Assembly: GCA_030522415.1 (NCBI GenBank)
Contig: CM060114.1
Location: forward strand, 22,797,304 to 22,861,303
DNA length: 64,000 nucleotides
Source: Channallabes apus
Taxonomy: Eukaryota; Chordata; Actinopteri; Siluriformes; Clariidae
Reading direction: 5' to 3'
Both the position numbers and the translations under genes were made by a program. The notes under the pieces were generated by a model. The model worked only from the letters and a program-made list of their open reading frames with translations, did no database searches and had not been told where the DNA came from. Positions 33,303 through 44,983 of the stretch are shown piece after piece; positions within the stretch are counted from its first letter, which is position 1; each line of letters starts with the position of its first letter.

Positions 33303-33689
33303 AGCAAAATATTATCTACCAGTATATTAAATGGACCGAGGTAAAATACACCGTAATATAAAATACTGTACATAGCCCGCGTTTTTATTCCGTACCTACA
33401 ATGATCGATATAGACAAATTACAGCTGCTACCGTGTCTTTAAGGATTATTTCAGGATGTCTTAAAAAATATTTCACTAACTAGTTTTATTAAGTCATTAT
33501 TAAATAATAAATAGCATAATCATCATGGGTTGTGTATTGAGTGATTTAACAAATCTGTTTTATTAATCGGTTTGTTGTTTTTTACCACGTCATCTATTTA
33601 TGAAACTATGTTGACAATACAAGAACTGTCTGTATACAGTATTAAAGATATGGTATTGGGCTTCCTGGACACTGCAGTTAACTGTGCCA

Positions 33690-34640
33690 GTCAATGCTCC
33701 ATCTGGCGGAATTATACAGCATTGCAACCATCTTTTTAGAAAGCGCATGGGGGCGTTTATGGGGCGGGGCATCGTTAACTGCGTCATCGCGGGGGATCAC
33801 ATTTCGTGCACGAAGCGTGCATTAACCCTTCATGATCCTGCCATGAATCCATCATGCTCCAGGCGGCTCTTTGACGTGGCTCCCACTGTATAACCATGCC
33901 TTCGTATCAACAATATTGGGATAAATCGAAGTTGATGGCACGAAAAACACGGGATGAATAAGGCTATTCCATGAAAGAGTTAACTCGTCATGAAGTTTGC
34001 CAAAAAAAAGGGGGGGGGGAGAGCTGCTGAGGCTCCACCCGACAGAAACCTGTCGTCTAAATTTTGAGCGCTTGGGGAAAAGTCCCGCTTCTGCGGCCAA
34101 ATACGATATGCAATCGATCGATCGCATGCATTACTTACCTGCAGTAACTCCTCCATACCCGCGGAAGCGAGAGTATGTCTTTCCTATCCATTCACAAGAA
34201 GCGCCGATGGGCGTTTGAGAAATGGATGGAAAACTTCCTGATCCGGCGAGAGCGTGAGAGAAAGGGGGAATTCTGTCACGTGCGCGCCTGCCAGAATGCA
34301 CTGTTTAACCCCAGGAATGCACCGCAACTCGCGGTTCTCTTTAAGAAAGCGAGTCGCACGCGAAGCACTCGAAACAAAGTTGTGGAGATCGCTCTCCGAA
34401 AGAGATCTATCACGCGAAGGTACGGATCTCATAACAAACTCCACCATATCAGTGAGTTAATACTTTTAAATTCACTTGCACACATCACACGTAAACACAA
34501 TACGGTCCTGAAGACAAAAATTTCTGAGGAATGTTTCCGGTTCACTCCTATTTATAACCTTCAGGTGCGCTTCATCAGATGACGTCACCTGACCGAGTTT
34601 ACATATGCCAAGATTTGGCGTGTATGATACACACATGCTT
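33690..34640. other. GC-richer block, possible retroelement promoter region
   Basis: On the minus strand near 34555 a TTATAAATAGG TATA-like box follows GGTCAGGTGACGTCATCTGA, and an ORF of 87 aa (34447-34184) lies downstream. The setting resembles the 5' end of a retroelement, but no RT, integrase or recombinase motif is visible. Confidence 0.3.
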
Positions 34641-35059
34641 CACAACCGGCAACACAGAAAGATGTTCCCATAGCGTTTTCACGTAGCATCGAGTGTAGCT
34701 TTTGAAAGGGAACTCTACTCACCGGGTGGAAGCAAAGAGGCCCTTTTATGAGTTGCCCATTGGGTGAAGATGACGTTCCTTGATGATCTTCCAGCCCCGG
34801 GGTGGGTTATGTTGGCGTGTGCATAATATGCGTAATGTGTGTGTATGAGAAGCACGGGGCCTCAGGTTCAAGCTCACATCTGCACAGGGTGTGTCATCAT
34901 GAGAGGGCATCTGCCTTCTCGTGTTGTGCGCTAGACCTGTGGATGACAGAGAAGGAGAAGACTTGTATTGAGAAGAACCAGCGAATTAGGGTTGGTGTTT
35001 TTAGCTCTTGACAACCATTGGAGAGGAGCATTATCTGTAATTAATGTGAAATGAACTGG

Positions 35060-35270
35060 ATGCCAGGGGTAGCTCAGTAGTTAAGGCACTGGACTACGGT
35101 TCGGAAGATCCCAGGTTCAAACCCCACAACCACCAGTTGCCACTGTTGGGCCCTTGAGCAAGGCCCTTAACCCTCAACTGTTCAGATGTGTAATGAGATA
35201 AAAATGTAAGTCGCTCTGGATAAGAGCGTCTGCCAAATGCCTAAATGTAAATGTAAAATGTAAATGTAAA
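35060..35270 (+). mobile_element. tRNA-derived SINE with GTCGCTCTGGATAAGAG tail
   Basis: The head has GGTAGCTCAGTAGTTAAGGC (A box) and AGGTTCAAACCCC (B box). The body has CCACTGTTGGGCCCTTGAGC. The tail TAAGTCGCTCTGGATAAGAG and CTAAATGTAAATG units is LINE-derived. It is the most complete SINE of this type in the window. Confidence 0.88.
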
Positions 35271-35439
35271 AATGGATGCTTTTCTCCCTCATATTCCTGA
35301 GACAGGGACGCCCCAAGTGATGCATCTGTGTGTTCGGGGAACAGGCGGTTGAAATAGGGAGTTATGAAAAATGGGGGAACTGGTGAGATGGGTCTTACTG
35401 TAAGTTGTTTGAATGCCGCTTCTTCAAATTGAGTTCAAC

Positions 35440-35930
35440 AATTTTTTTTCCGGAAATACCTTTTTCAGGACGTTGGAGAGGATTGCTGCCTAGTCCAAGT
35501 ATGCAGTAGCATATGGGCAGTGGTTCAGAAGGACGATGTCCATTACATGTTGTAGGTAGCTGGGTCACCATGGAGCCTGAATGCCAGTACCCAGTACTGC
35601 CAATGGCCCTGGTTGGTGGTAAAAGCAGTTTTCTTTTTCTCTTCTGGCATTATCACAACCTGTCAATAGTCTTTAATCAGGTTGAGGTTGGAGATGAAAT
35701 GGGTATTTTCAAGTTGGTCCACAAGATCATCTACACATGGAAGTGGGTTTGCATTGAAAGTGGAGATAGCATTTAAACTGCAGAAATCATTACAGAGCCT
35801 GATCGATCCATCAAGCTTGGGCACTGTCACTTTGGGGCTAGACCAGGGGCTCATTGACTCCTCAATGCCGTAACATGCTGTCCACCTCAGCATTTATGGT
35901 GTGGCGGCGTGCTTCCTGGGCTTGATGAGG
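35440..35930 (-). pseudogene. Reverse transcriptase fragment of the old gypsy element
   Basis: The frame 35893-35663 reads PWSSPKVTVPKLDGSIRLCN and continues to NANPLPCVDDL and HFISNLNLIKDY, the fingers/palm start of a Ty3/gypsy RT. After a stop, KKKTAFTTNQGHWQYWVLAF and a degenerate FRLHGDPATYN follow. The catalytic YxDD box is destroyed. Confidence 0.85.
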
Positions 35931-36149
35931 GGGCTGATGAATTATCGCTTCGGACAGCGTTTTAATAATGAGGTGACTGAGCCTGAGGTGAATAGTAGAG
36001 TTTTTGCTAAATTTTCCTGGGAAAGCTCGTCTTTTCCTGGCCCAATAAAAGCATATCACCTCGGATGATGACTTCCTTCTGAAGTCACCTTACTGCAATG
36101 TTAGCCGGTTCAGCTGCACCCTTGGTGCAACATGTGGTTCATATGCCTA

Positions 36150-36420
36150 CATGTAAAACTGAAGTGCAGCTTGCACTCTGGTTGAGGATCTCAGCTTTGA
36201 GTAGGTCATAATTCTTCGCCTCATTACCCAATAATGAAAAGTAGATATGTTGTGGCTCCTCTGACAGCAATGGAATGAGAATCCTACTCTATTCTTCCAG
36301 CGGCCAGCCCTCCTGCTCCAACATTCTTTCAAATGTGTGCAGATACGGCTCAATGTCATCATACGGTGTGAGCTGGTGAATAGGTGTTGTGCATCATGGC
36401 ATGGGTCAGGGAGGGGCACC
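36150..36420 (-). pseudogene. Gag fragment of the old gypsy element
   Basis: On the minus strand LTPYDDIEPYLHTFERMLEQ then EGWPLEE, a stop, and LIPLLSEEPQHIYFSL match the capsid start common in vertebrate gypsy Gags. It is interrupted by stops and shifts. Confidence 0.7.
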
Positions 36421-36719
36421 TCTGTGCTGGTCGGCGTTGAGAAGAGAGCGGGAGTCCGACAGCTTTCATCTTGGCAAGTTTCACTCAGACGTAGCAGAGT
36501 CTGTGGAGACAGGAGACACATATGAAAAAATCTCTCCCCACCAAGGGCAAGAGGCCCTTTTATGGGCTGCTTGTTGGTCAAAGATGGCTTCCTTTGATGA
36601 TCTTCCATTCCTGGTGAATAATGTTGGCTTGCCCTTTTGTTAGGCACACGGCACTTGTAGCACAGTGTATGGTGTGTTTGTAATGTGTGTGCAAGAAGCC
36701 TGTCATCAAACCTTATATT

Positions 36720-38210
36720 TATATTTGATTCAACTATCCTGAAACGAAAGGGCAGATACCACATCTATTTTAAATCTATTCACAGCCAATAACAAATTTA
36801 TAATCATATAAATATATATGTAAAATCTGTATGTAAAATATGTGAAAACGACACTGCTTCGCACACATTTTAAAGTTAATTGAAGGATTTCATGAGATAT
36901 TGCAGGTATTTAACTCAGTTGTCACTATTGCCTTTACAGTAAAAATACAATACTTGCCATAAGAAGTGCTGGAAAAGCACCGATCCGTGATCACTTGACT
37001 GCTGCTTAATTAAAGGATCAGGTTGATCACGTCCAAGCTCTTTATTTTTTGTTCTTTCTTCTTCCAATCGCCTTGCGAAGGGGTTACAGAATTTTCTGTA
37101 CAGAAATTACAGAATTTTCTCTCATATTTAGCTGGCTTCCACGTCAATCACTATTCAATACATTAACTAACAATCTGCTGACCGTTAATAAGACTCGTTG
37201 GGAATGGTCCAATCACATGAGCTCAAATATTTAAAAACAATATTGATTTGCTAAGAACAAAAGTGGGAGTGTTTGGGGCTCACATTGCTGCGCTCCAAGG
37301 ATGATTTGAAAAAATCCAATTAGAGGTCAGCCTCAAATCACATGCTTTTCAAAGATTTACGTGCCTACATAAAAATCCTTTGAATTTACTTGATTTTAAT
37401 GTGTACATCGGTCCCACATGATCAAAATGTGGCCAAATTACACAAATTTGCCTGCTAAACCAAAGTATTTCATTCTTGTTAAACTTGTGTGAAAGAATCA
37501 TGTTGACTTAACATAATCTTTATCATTTACTGTAATAGCAATTGATTGTGCAATTATAATGTAATTTAACTATGTCTATGTTAATCCATTATCTTTGAAA
37601 AGTCTAACAATTCCTTAGTACTTACATTATTCAAATGATTAATGTAATTTTAATTAAAAAAAATTCTGTGAAGGAAGGAAGCATAAGACATTATTTCATA
37701 TTTTATATTTAATAAAACCCTGTTTTACACCAGCAACAACTTACAAATGAGGTCTCAATTTAAAACATTTGTACAAAACATAAAACATCATAGAAAAATT
37801 TTTTTTTAACACCAACAGAAACGTTTTGTACTTTAACTGTAGGTTATGACTTTTAAATATGACCGTTAGATCCGGTTGGTCAGACAACTCCTGAAGTCAG
37901 ATGCAGACAGGACACTTTCAGTCACAAACTGCTGTGAAAAAATACAAAGATAGATATTCAATAAAAACATAAATAAATAAACATTGCTAAACAACAGGTG
38001 ACATTTATGTTCAGTGTTTCGTTTCTATTTAGAAAAATGGGAATTAATTCCGGCTTACCTTTTCCACACGACTACAAAATGCTTGTCTTCTCAACACACT
38101 GTGTTCTCTTCTCGCGATGTCTTCTCGCGATATTTCCGGTTTTGCTATTTCCGGTTTTCATAGTGACACGATCTCTTTGGTTTCTCTCAACATGATTGAA
38201 TCTAGTACAT
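36720..38210. other. AT-rich stretch, no gene seen
   Basis: Short chance ORFs only; a repeated TTTCCGGTTT pair near 38130-38155. Confidence 0.4.
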
Positions 38211-38211
38211 G

Positions 38212-38465
38212 TTAAGTTGTTGAATTTCTTAAGTCCTCACTATTGCATGATGTTGTTCTGGAGATTTCTGTAGTGGTCTGATTTCTGGTTAATTTGGCTA
38301 CGGTATTAAATAAAAATCTAGGATTATTTTTATTTTCTTCTATAAGAGTGGAGAGATACGTTGATCTAGCTACACTAAGAGCTTTCCTATAGTTCAGGAT
38401 GCTCTCTTTCCATGCTATTTGAAATACTAACAATTTAGTTTGACGCGATTCACGCTCTAATTTCC
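38212..38465 (-). pseudogene. LINE ORF2 segment downstream of the gypsy insertion
   Basis: Minus-strand frame from 38465 reads KLERESRQTKLLVFQIAWKE and continues to NNPRFLFNTVAKLTRN, the linker between endonuclease and RT in CR1/L2-type LINEs. It continues, in frame across the target duplication, the endonuclease ORF that enters gypsy copy 2 at 43838. The RT itself is missing: the frame ends at 38212 and no RT motif follows. Confidence 0.75.
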
Positions 38466-38821
38466 TATCACACACACTCACCCTGCGACCGGCACAGGAC
38501 CCGGAAGTAGCCAGGTCGCAAAAGCAGGAAGCATAAAAGGAGACAAGATGGCGGTTCACCACACTCAGTCATTGAGTTTCGCCCATGTCGGATCAGCTCG
38601 TATCGCTTCCAATTCGTGAGTATTCACTATCTTGGGTTATCTTTCTGTCTAGAGTGTGTGTTTATAGGACGCGTGTTCAATTTGTGTTTTTCCCTTGCTC
38701 CGTTGTTGTGAGAGTCCTTAGATTAAATCGCTTGCTTCCGCGTTTGGGTTTACCATCCACGCTACAAGGGCTAACCGCTAAAGCTAAGTCTTCTGGTCTA
38801 CTCCAGGGTAGTTCACTGACA
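38466..38821 (+). repeat. 5' LTR of gypsy copy 2
   Basis: 356 bp. The TATA box is degenerate (GCATAAAAGG). ACTCAGTCATT at 38564-38574 is the expected RNA start. The site after the LTR (AATGACCGGG) matches it only in part, so self-priming has decayed here. Confidence 0.9.
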
Positions 38822-38823
38822 GA

Positions 38824-39842
38824 ATGACCGGGGAACCCAGCGGATCATGCACGCCTTTGCGACGTGGTGGACCAGCACGCTGTGCTTATCGATAAGCTTA
38901 GCGCGGAGATCGCTACTCTATGCCAAGGCGTCTGTGACGTAGCGGCCCTGCGTCGCGTTTTCGAGGAGCTGAGGCAGGAGAATGCGGAGCTCCGCGTGGC
39001 TGTTGATGGCGCGGCTAGCTGGGCCCCCGTCATCGTGGCTGCGGCGCCGCACCAACCCTCCCCCCCCTTCTTCTGACGTATTCATTTCATTACCAGATAA
39101 GTGGAATGGCACGGATGGAAAGTGTGATGTGTTTTTAACAGCGCTTAATTTGGTGTTTGAGTTTAATTCCACCAGGTACTCCACCGATCGGCTACGCATT
39201 GCACTTCTCATCTCATTGCTAACCGGGCAGGCAGCTGAGTGGGCCGCGGTGGTTCTCAAATCAGATTCAGATACCGCTCACTCCTACAATGTGTTCACCC
39301 ACCAGCTAAGACTCACTTTCGAGCACCCCGCCGGTGAGGTGGAGACCGACACAAGACTCTATCATCTACGGCTGGGAGGTTTGTCCGTGAGCCGTTACAC
39401 CGCGGAGTTCCACACACTCGCTGTCCAGACCACCTGGGTAGACTCCGCTCTCCGGACAGCCTATTACGAAGGGCTGGCTTCTCGCATAAAAGACGAACTC
39501 GCGGGGCGAGAGCTACCTGCTACGGTGGAGGGCCTCATCCAGCTGGCCCTTTGGATCGACCAACGTCTGCGGTCTCGTCCCAAGCCAGCCCCTCGCACCC
39601 TGCCGCCTGCCACACCCATCATCTCCTATGTCCCGTCACGTTCTTCAGCACCTTCTCTTCACGTTGCGGCACCTGAAGCTCGACCCACCGCCACTACTTC
39701 TGTCGGATCTCCACCACCCGCCGTGGTTGACACGGGAGCTGGGGAACCCATGCAATTAGGGCGCGCCTCCTTGTCTGCTGCAGAACGGGCACGAAGATTT
39801 CGGGAGGGACTCTGTGCTTCTGTCCATCTGCCCCCTCCGTCC
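38824..39842 (+). pseudogene. gag of gypsy copy 2 (broken)
   Basis: The ATG at 38824 lies at the usual place, but a deletion just after it shifts the frame. 38864-39076 then gives the coiled coil (EELRQENAELRVAVDG). A further shift leads to the capsid part (CDVFLTALNLVFEFNSTRYS, LTGQAAEWAAVVL, HQLRLTFEHPAGEVETDTRL). The zinc knuckle has been lost by a small deletion after REGLCA, which also fuses gag to pol without frameshifting. Confidence 0.88.
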
Positions 39843-39886
39843 AGGAAACGCCCAGGCCCGGTGAGACAGGAGGGAAGCTCGCCGGG
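39843..39886 (+). promoter_or_regulatory. Gag-pol frameshift signal, copy 2 (heptamer mutated)
   Basis: AGGAAAC replaces GGGAAAC, but the 7-nt spacer, 9-bp stem (39857-39865 with 39878-39886, one G-U pair) and 12-nt loop are kept. Confidence 0.6.
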
Positions 39887-41225
39887 TCACCTTCAGATCT
39901 CTCCCGTTATCACCAACATCTCCCGTCTCGCGGTACAGGTACATCTCCAGTTTTGCCACAGACGAGTCGGAAGTACTGCGTTCATCGATTCTGGTGCTGC
40001 AGGAAATTTCATTGACTCCAATTACGCCAAGCAACTGGGGATGAAATTTGAGGCGTTATCCCAGCCGGTTCGGATCACCTCAGTCGACGGTTGCCCCCTA
40101 TCTTCCAGTCCCATCACCACACAAACCCAACCGGTCACACTGATCATCAACGAGCACCAAGAACAAATCCAGTTCCACCTCACCACCATCTCGTCACCAC
40201 CCATCATCCTCGGACACCCCTGGTTACTCCAACATGACCCACTCATCTCCTGGAACCAGAATCGCATCCTCCAGTGGGGGCCGACCTGTTCCGAACTTTG
40301 CTTCCAAGCACCGGCTGGGACGTGTTCTAGGGAGTCCGAGGCCCCCGATGTTGACACCAACGCCATTCCCGCTGTCTATCGGGACCTGGCTGAAGTGTTC
40401 TGTAAGAGACGCGCCACCCACCTTCCACCACATCGCCCTTATGATTTGGCGATTGACCTTCAGCCAGGCTCCGTGCCCCCCCCGCGGCCATCTCTACTCC
40501 CTCTCTGCCACCGAGACGCAGGCGATGGAGCAATATGTGACCAACGCTCTCCGCCCATGCACCATCAGGCCCTCTTCATCGCCTGTCGCCGCGGGGTTTT
40601 TCTTTGTGAAGAAGAAAGGAGGCGAACTTCGCCCGTGTGTCGATTATCGGGGGCTCAATAACATCACCATCAAGAATCGTCACCCGTTGCCTCTTACCAA
40701 CTTTGCTCTGGACGCTCTCTCTGGCGCCACCATTTTCACAAAGTTGGACCTTCGGAGCACCTACAACTTGGTGCGCATCAGAGAGGGCGATGAGTGGAAG
40801 ACGGCATTCATCACACCCACGGGGCACTACAAAAGTCTGGTCATCCCCTTTGGTCTCTGCAATGCCCCGCCGCCTTCCAGCACTTCATCAACGACGTTCT
40901 CCGGGACATGCTAGGGCGGTGGGCATTTGCATACCTAGATGACATCCTCATCTACTCCCGCACTAAGGAGGAACATGTCCAACATGTCAGGGCTGTATTA
41001 AAGAGACTGCACGCCCACCAACTGTACTGTAAGTTGGAAAAGTGCGCTTTTCACGAGTGCTTCACCACGTTCTTGGGTTTTGTCGTCTCGCCCCAGGGTG
41101 TGGCCATGGACCCGCAGAAGCTGGAAGTTGTGCGTCATTGGCCCCTACCCAAGACTCTCAAGCAGCTTCAAGGGTTTCTCGGGTTTGCGAATTTTTATCG
41201 TCGCTTTATCCGGGACTACAGTACG

Positions 41226-41685
41226 TGTAAGAGCCATATCGTACTTGTTATGAATTTGTTGTTGTGTTTATTTTATTTTATTTTTTTAAGGCTACGGAAA
41301 CACAAGCTTTTGACCATAAGCTAGTGAGCTCCCGGTAAGCTAAGAATGTAAGATACAACAACTAGGTTGTTGTAACCATAAGCTCCCGTAAGTACAGTAG
41401 ATATATACAGCAAGAGTGTTGTTATATTCGTAAGCTAAGACTTACAAAGACGTAATTTGTAAGATACAGCAAACAGGTTGTTGTAAAAGTCAGAGATTTG
41501 CAAGATGCAGCAACTGTGTCTGTAATCACAGTGGATTTACTCAAGACGACTGTATGAAGTGTTGATACTTTGATGCTGACAAAATAAACTACAAGAGACA
41601 AAGAGATCGGACATCTGTCATGTGAGTCAAACTTTGAGACAAAGCTACGTGTCAAAACTAGTGAAATAATATGACCGCATCTACA
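41226..41685 (+). mobile_element. Solo LTR nested in the RT gene of gypsy copy 2
   Basis: A 460-bp insert starts TGTAAGAG and ends ATCTACA, flanked by GTACG (41221-41225) and GTACC (41686-41690), a 5-bp duplication with one mismatch. Removing it restores the alignment with copy 3. AATAAA at 41583 is a poly(A) signal. It contains two degenerate copies of a block with AAGCTAAGA...GGTTGTTGTAA. The family differs from the host element. Confidence 0.7.
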
Positions 41686-43459
41686 GTACCGTTGCAGCAC
41701 CCCTAACCACTCTGACCCGTCCATCAGCTCATCCATTCAGCCTCAACCCAGCAGCCGTCAGCGCCTTCCATCAACTGTGTCACCGCTTCACCGCCGCCCC
41801 CATTCTTCTCCATCCAGACGCAAGTAAACCATTCGTTGTGGAGGTGGACGCCTCAGATGTGGGCGCTGAGGCTGTTCTCTCCCAACGAGGTCCAGATCAG
41901 AAACTACACCCCTGTAGTTTCTTCTCCAAAAAGTTTGACACCACTCAGCAGCGATACGGGGTAGGGGACCGCGAGCTGCTGGCCATAAAGTGGGCTTTGG
42001 AGGAATGGCGTCACTGGCGCCAGGGTGCCAGGGAGCCATTCATCATCTGGACCGACCACCAGAATCTTATCACCATCCGCAACATTAAACAGCTCAATCT
42101 GAGACAGGCACAACGGGCCCTGTACTTCGAACATTATAACTTCCATCTGTCCTACCGCCCGGGGTCCAAAAACACCAAGGCCGACGCCCTCTCCCGCCAG
42201 CATGAGGAAGACGTCACCCGGGCGGAACCCGCGCCTGTTCTCCCACCCACGAAGATCATCGCACCTCTCCATTGGGATTTGGAAACAAGGGTCCGCCAGG
42301 CACAGGCTATGGAGAACGAATCGGCAGGTGTGCCGCCTGGACGTCTCTATGTACCACCCACCATGAGGAGCGAGATCATGCAGTGGGGCCATGCCTCACC
42401 CATCGCTGGACACCCAGGCAGCCAACATTCCACACAGTTCATCAGGCGCGCCTTCTGGTGGCCCTCGATGGCGCGGGACATCGACGAGTTCGTCCAGGCG
42501 TGCCCAGTGTGTGCCAGGGCGAAGACCATTAACCAACCAGCTTCGGGGGAACTCCACCCACTTCCTGTCCCTCGCCGGCCCTGGTCGCACATTGCCGTCG
42601 ACTTCATCACGGGCCTGCCGGATTCGGAGGGAAAGACCACCATCATGACCATCGTTGACCGTTTCTCCAAAGCCGTGCACTTGGTGGCCCTTGCCGGATT
42701 CCCGTCAGCCAAAAACTCCGCGGAACTGGTATTAGAACACGTAGTCTGCCTGCATGGGTTCCCTAAAGACATCGTCTCGGACAGAGGGCCCCAGTTCACT
42801 GCCCGGTTCTGGAAGCCCTTCTGCCATTCCACCTGTAGTCTCTCATCTTAATACCACCCTCAGACAAATGGTCAGACGGAGTGGGCCAACCAACAACTGG
42901 AGCGCTACCTGAGATGTTTCGTCGCCGATGTTCCAGCGCTCCTGTGCTCGCTACCTCTTACCACCCAGCATTGCCGTCGGCACCCTCCGGGACGGTTATA
43001 TAACATAGGTGACAAGGTGTGGCTTTCAATTAAAAACCTCCACCTCCACACAGAATCCAAAAAGTTGTCACCCAGGTTCATCGGTCCCTATAGCATTCAA
43101 CTCCGGATCAACCCTGTCACCTACCGGCTCCAGCTGCCTGCGGCGCTCCGAATTCACCCGGTACTCCACACCTCACAGCTCAAACCCTTCACCATCTCTC
43201 CAATGATTCCACCCTCGCCCCCTGCTCCTCCTCCCCGAATCATAGACGGTGCCCCTGCCTACACCGTTCATTGGATCCTCGACTCGCGACCTAGGGGTCG
43301 AGGCACCCAATACCTGGTCGATTGGGAAGGCTACGGTCCCGAGGAGTGGTCGTGGGTTCCGGCCCGCTTTGTCCTGGACCCAGGACTTATCAGGGATTAC
43401 CGTCGTCGGGTAACCCCCACCCCAGGACCGTCGGGAGTCGGTCCTGGACAGGGGGGTAT

Positions 43460-43837
43460 TGTCACACACACTCGCGCCGCGACCGGCGCAAGGACCTGGA
43501 AGTAGCCAGGTCGCAAAAGCAGGAAGCATAAAAGGAGACACGATGGCGTTTCACCTCACTCAGTCATTGAGTTTCGCCCATGTCGGATCAGCTCGTATCG
43601 CTTCCAATTCGTGAGTACTCACTATCTTGGGTTATCTTTCTGTCTAGAGTGTGTGTTTATAGGACGTGGGTTAAATTTGTGTTTTTCCCTTGCTCCGTTG
43701 TTGTGAGAGTCCTTAGGTTAAATCGCGTGGTTATCCTGCCTTCTCGCTTGCTTCCGCGTTTGGGTTTACCATCCACGCTACAAGGGCTAACCGCTAAAGC
43801 TAAGTCTTCTGGTCTACTCCAGGTTAGTTCACTGACA
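43460..43837 (+). repeat. 3' LTR of gypsy copy 2
   Basis: 378 bp, TGTCACACAC...CACTGACA, preceded by the purine tract GGACAGGGGGGTAT. Confidence 0.92.
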
Positions 43838-44887
43838 TTTCCGAGTGGTCTGTTTTAAAGTGCGCGTGTGATCGTTATACCAGGGAGCGAGTTTCTTATC
43901 TCTAATAATTTTTCTTTTAGCTGGAGCTACATTATCTAAGGTACAATGAAATGTTGACTCTAAATATTCAGTCGCCTGATCGAGTTCTGTGGGGTCAGAT
44001 GGTGACCTAATCGAAGTTGGTAACTCTGGGAGATTACTGATAAAACTCTGTGTGGTAGTTGATGTGAATGTACGTTTAATACGGTAGCGCAGTACTGTGC
44101 GTACATTATCACTGTGACACACTTGAATGGAGACAAGATAGTGATCTGAGATAATTTCAGACAATGGAACTGGGAATACATTTCTTATACTTAATCCGAA
44201 GAATATTATTAAATCTAAAGTGTGACCTGCTTTATGAGTGGGTCCTACTACACACTTATTTACGCCTACGGAGTCCAGTATGGACATAAATGCTGTTCTC
44301 AGAGGGTCTTCTGTATTCTCAAAATGAATGTTAAAATCTCCAGCAATTAACACGTTGTCTACAGAAACGACTAGGTTTGAGATGAAATCTGCAAATTCAC
44401 TAAGAAATTCAGAATATGGCCCTGGAGGTCTGTAAAGTATAATTAGTGGAATCGACTAAGCTGACTTAATATACTTAAATACACTTATGTCACTATAAAG
44501 AATTTCAAATGAATTAAATTTGTGTCCGTGTTTTTGTATGATAGACAGATTATCATTGTGAATAACTGCGACGCCTCCTCCTCTACCAGTTAACCGAGGC
44601 TGGTGTATGTAGCTGTATCCAGGAGGACTAGCTTCATTTAGAGCTACATACTCACGTTTGTGTGTTTCAGTTAAACAGAGTATATCAAATGCCTGATCTG
44701 TGATAATTTCATTAACAATAACCGCTTTTGATGCGAGAGATCTAATATTTAACAGTCCTAGCTTCAGATCAGGGGTGCCGGCTGCGCATTCAGTATGATC
44801 CAAGTTTGTGGTCTTTATGTTAATTAAATTATTGAAACAGACTTTCTGAGTCTTTCTACATTTTTGCTTAGATCGGGGAACAGACAC
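43838..44887 (-). pseudogene. LINE ORF2 endonuclease domain (CR1/L2 group)
   Basis: From 44887 the frame reads LKLGLLNIRSLASKAV and ILCLTETHK, start motifs of an apurinic-like endonuclease that nicks target DNA. A TAG at about 44456 interrupts it. The same frame continues with LIILYRPPGP, AGDFNIHFE, GHTLDLII and ISDHYLVS, the catalytic GDFN and SDH boxes. The domain ends at the gypsy insertion. Order and motifs are those of CR1/L2-type LINEs. Confidence 0.85.
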
Positions 44888-44983
44888 AGTCTCAATATGG
44901 TGAACCCTGAGTGACGACTCTATGCAGCTAGCAGACGGTTGGTTTAACTTGTCTGTCTGCTCCCTGGCCTGGGCTCTGGATTG

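Larger units (their letters stand above)
34690..36715 (-). mobile_element. Old Ty3/gypsy element with both LTR remnants
   Basis: Two related blocks flank it: 34720-34860 and 36535-36700 share AAGAGGCCCTTTTATG, TTGATGATCTTCCA and TAATGTGTGTG-type text in the same order and orientation. Between them on the minus strand are a Gag fragment and an RT fragment, both heavily mutated. A SINE (35060-35270) has landed in it. Confidence 0.7.
39843..43505 (+). pseudogene. pol of gypsy copy 2 (broken, interrupted)
   Basis: Protease carries [12 protein letters not shown] (near 39980). RT begins after a shift at the C-run near 40475: [29 protein letters not shown], then a one-base deletion near 40865, then [11 protein letters not shown] (LDD catalytic pair). 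At 41221 a solo LTR interrupts the thumb. Pol resumes at 41691 with RNase H (EVDASDVGAEAVLSQ) and integrase (CPVCARAK, VDFITGLP, SDRGPQF). A short deletion and a stop at about 42849, then a 240-bp deletion, remove part of integrase. The chromodomain ([28 protein letters not shown]) is open to 43505. Gag-pol of this copy cannot be made. Confidence 0.9.
38466..43837 (+). mobile_element. Ty3/gypsy chromovirus, copy 2, with perfect target duplication
   Basis: Full-length plan: 5' LTR 38466-38821, gag, pol, purine tract, 3' LTR 43460-43837. TTTCC flanks it on both sides (38461-38465 and 43838-43842). It splits a minus-strand LINE. It carries a nested solo LTR (41226-41685), several frameshifts and a deletion of about 240 bp in integrase near 42955. 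The 5' LTR lacks about 22 bp present in the 3' LTR, and its second base is mutated (TATCACAC for TGTCACAC). Confidence 0.95.

Noticed and set aside
36147..36764. Long minus ORF of 205 aa as a host gene
   Set aside because: The readable Gag-like text lies in another frame, and the region sits between LTR remnants of an old gypsy element.
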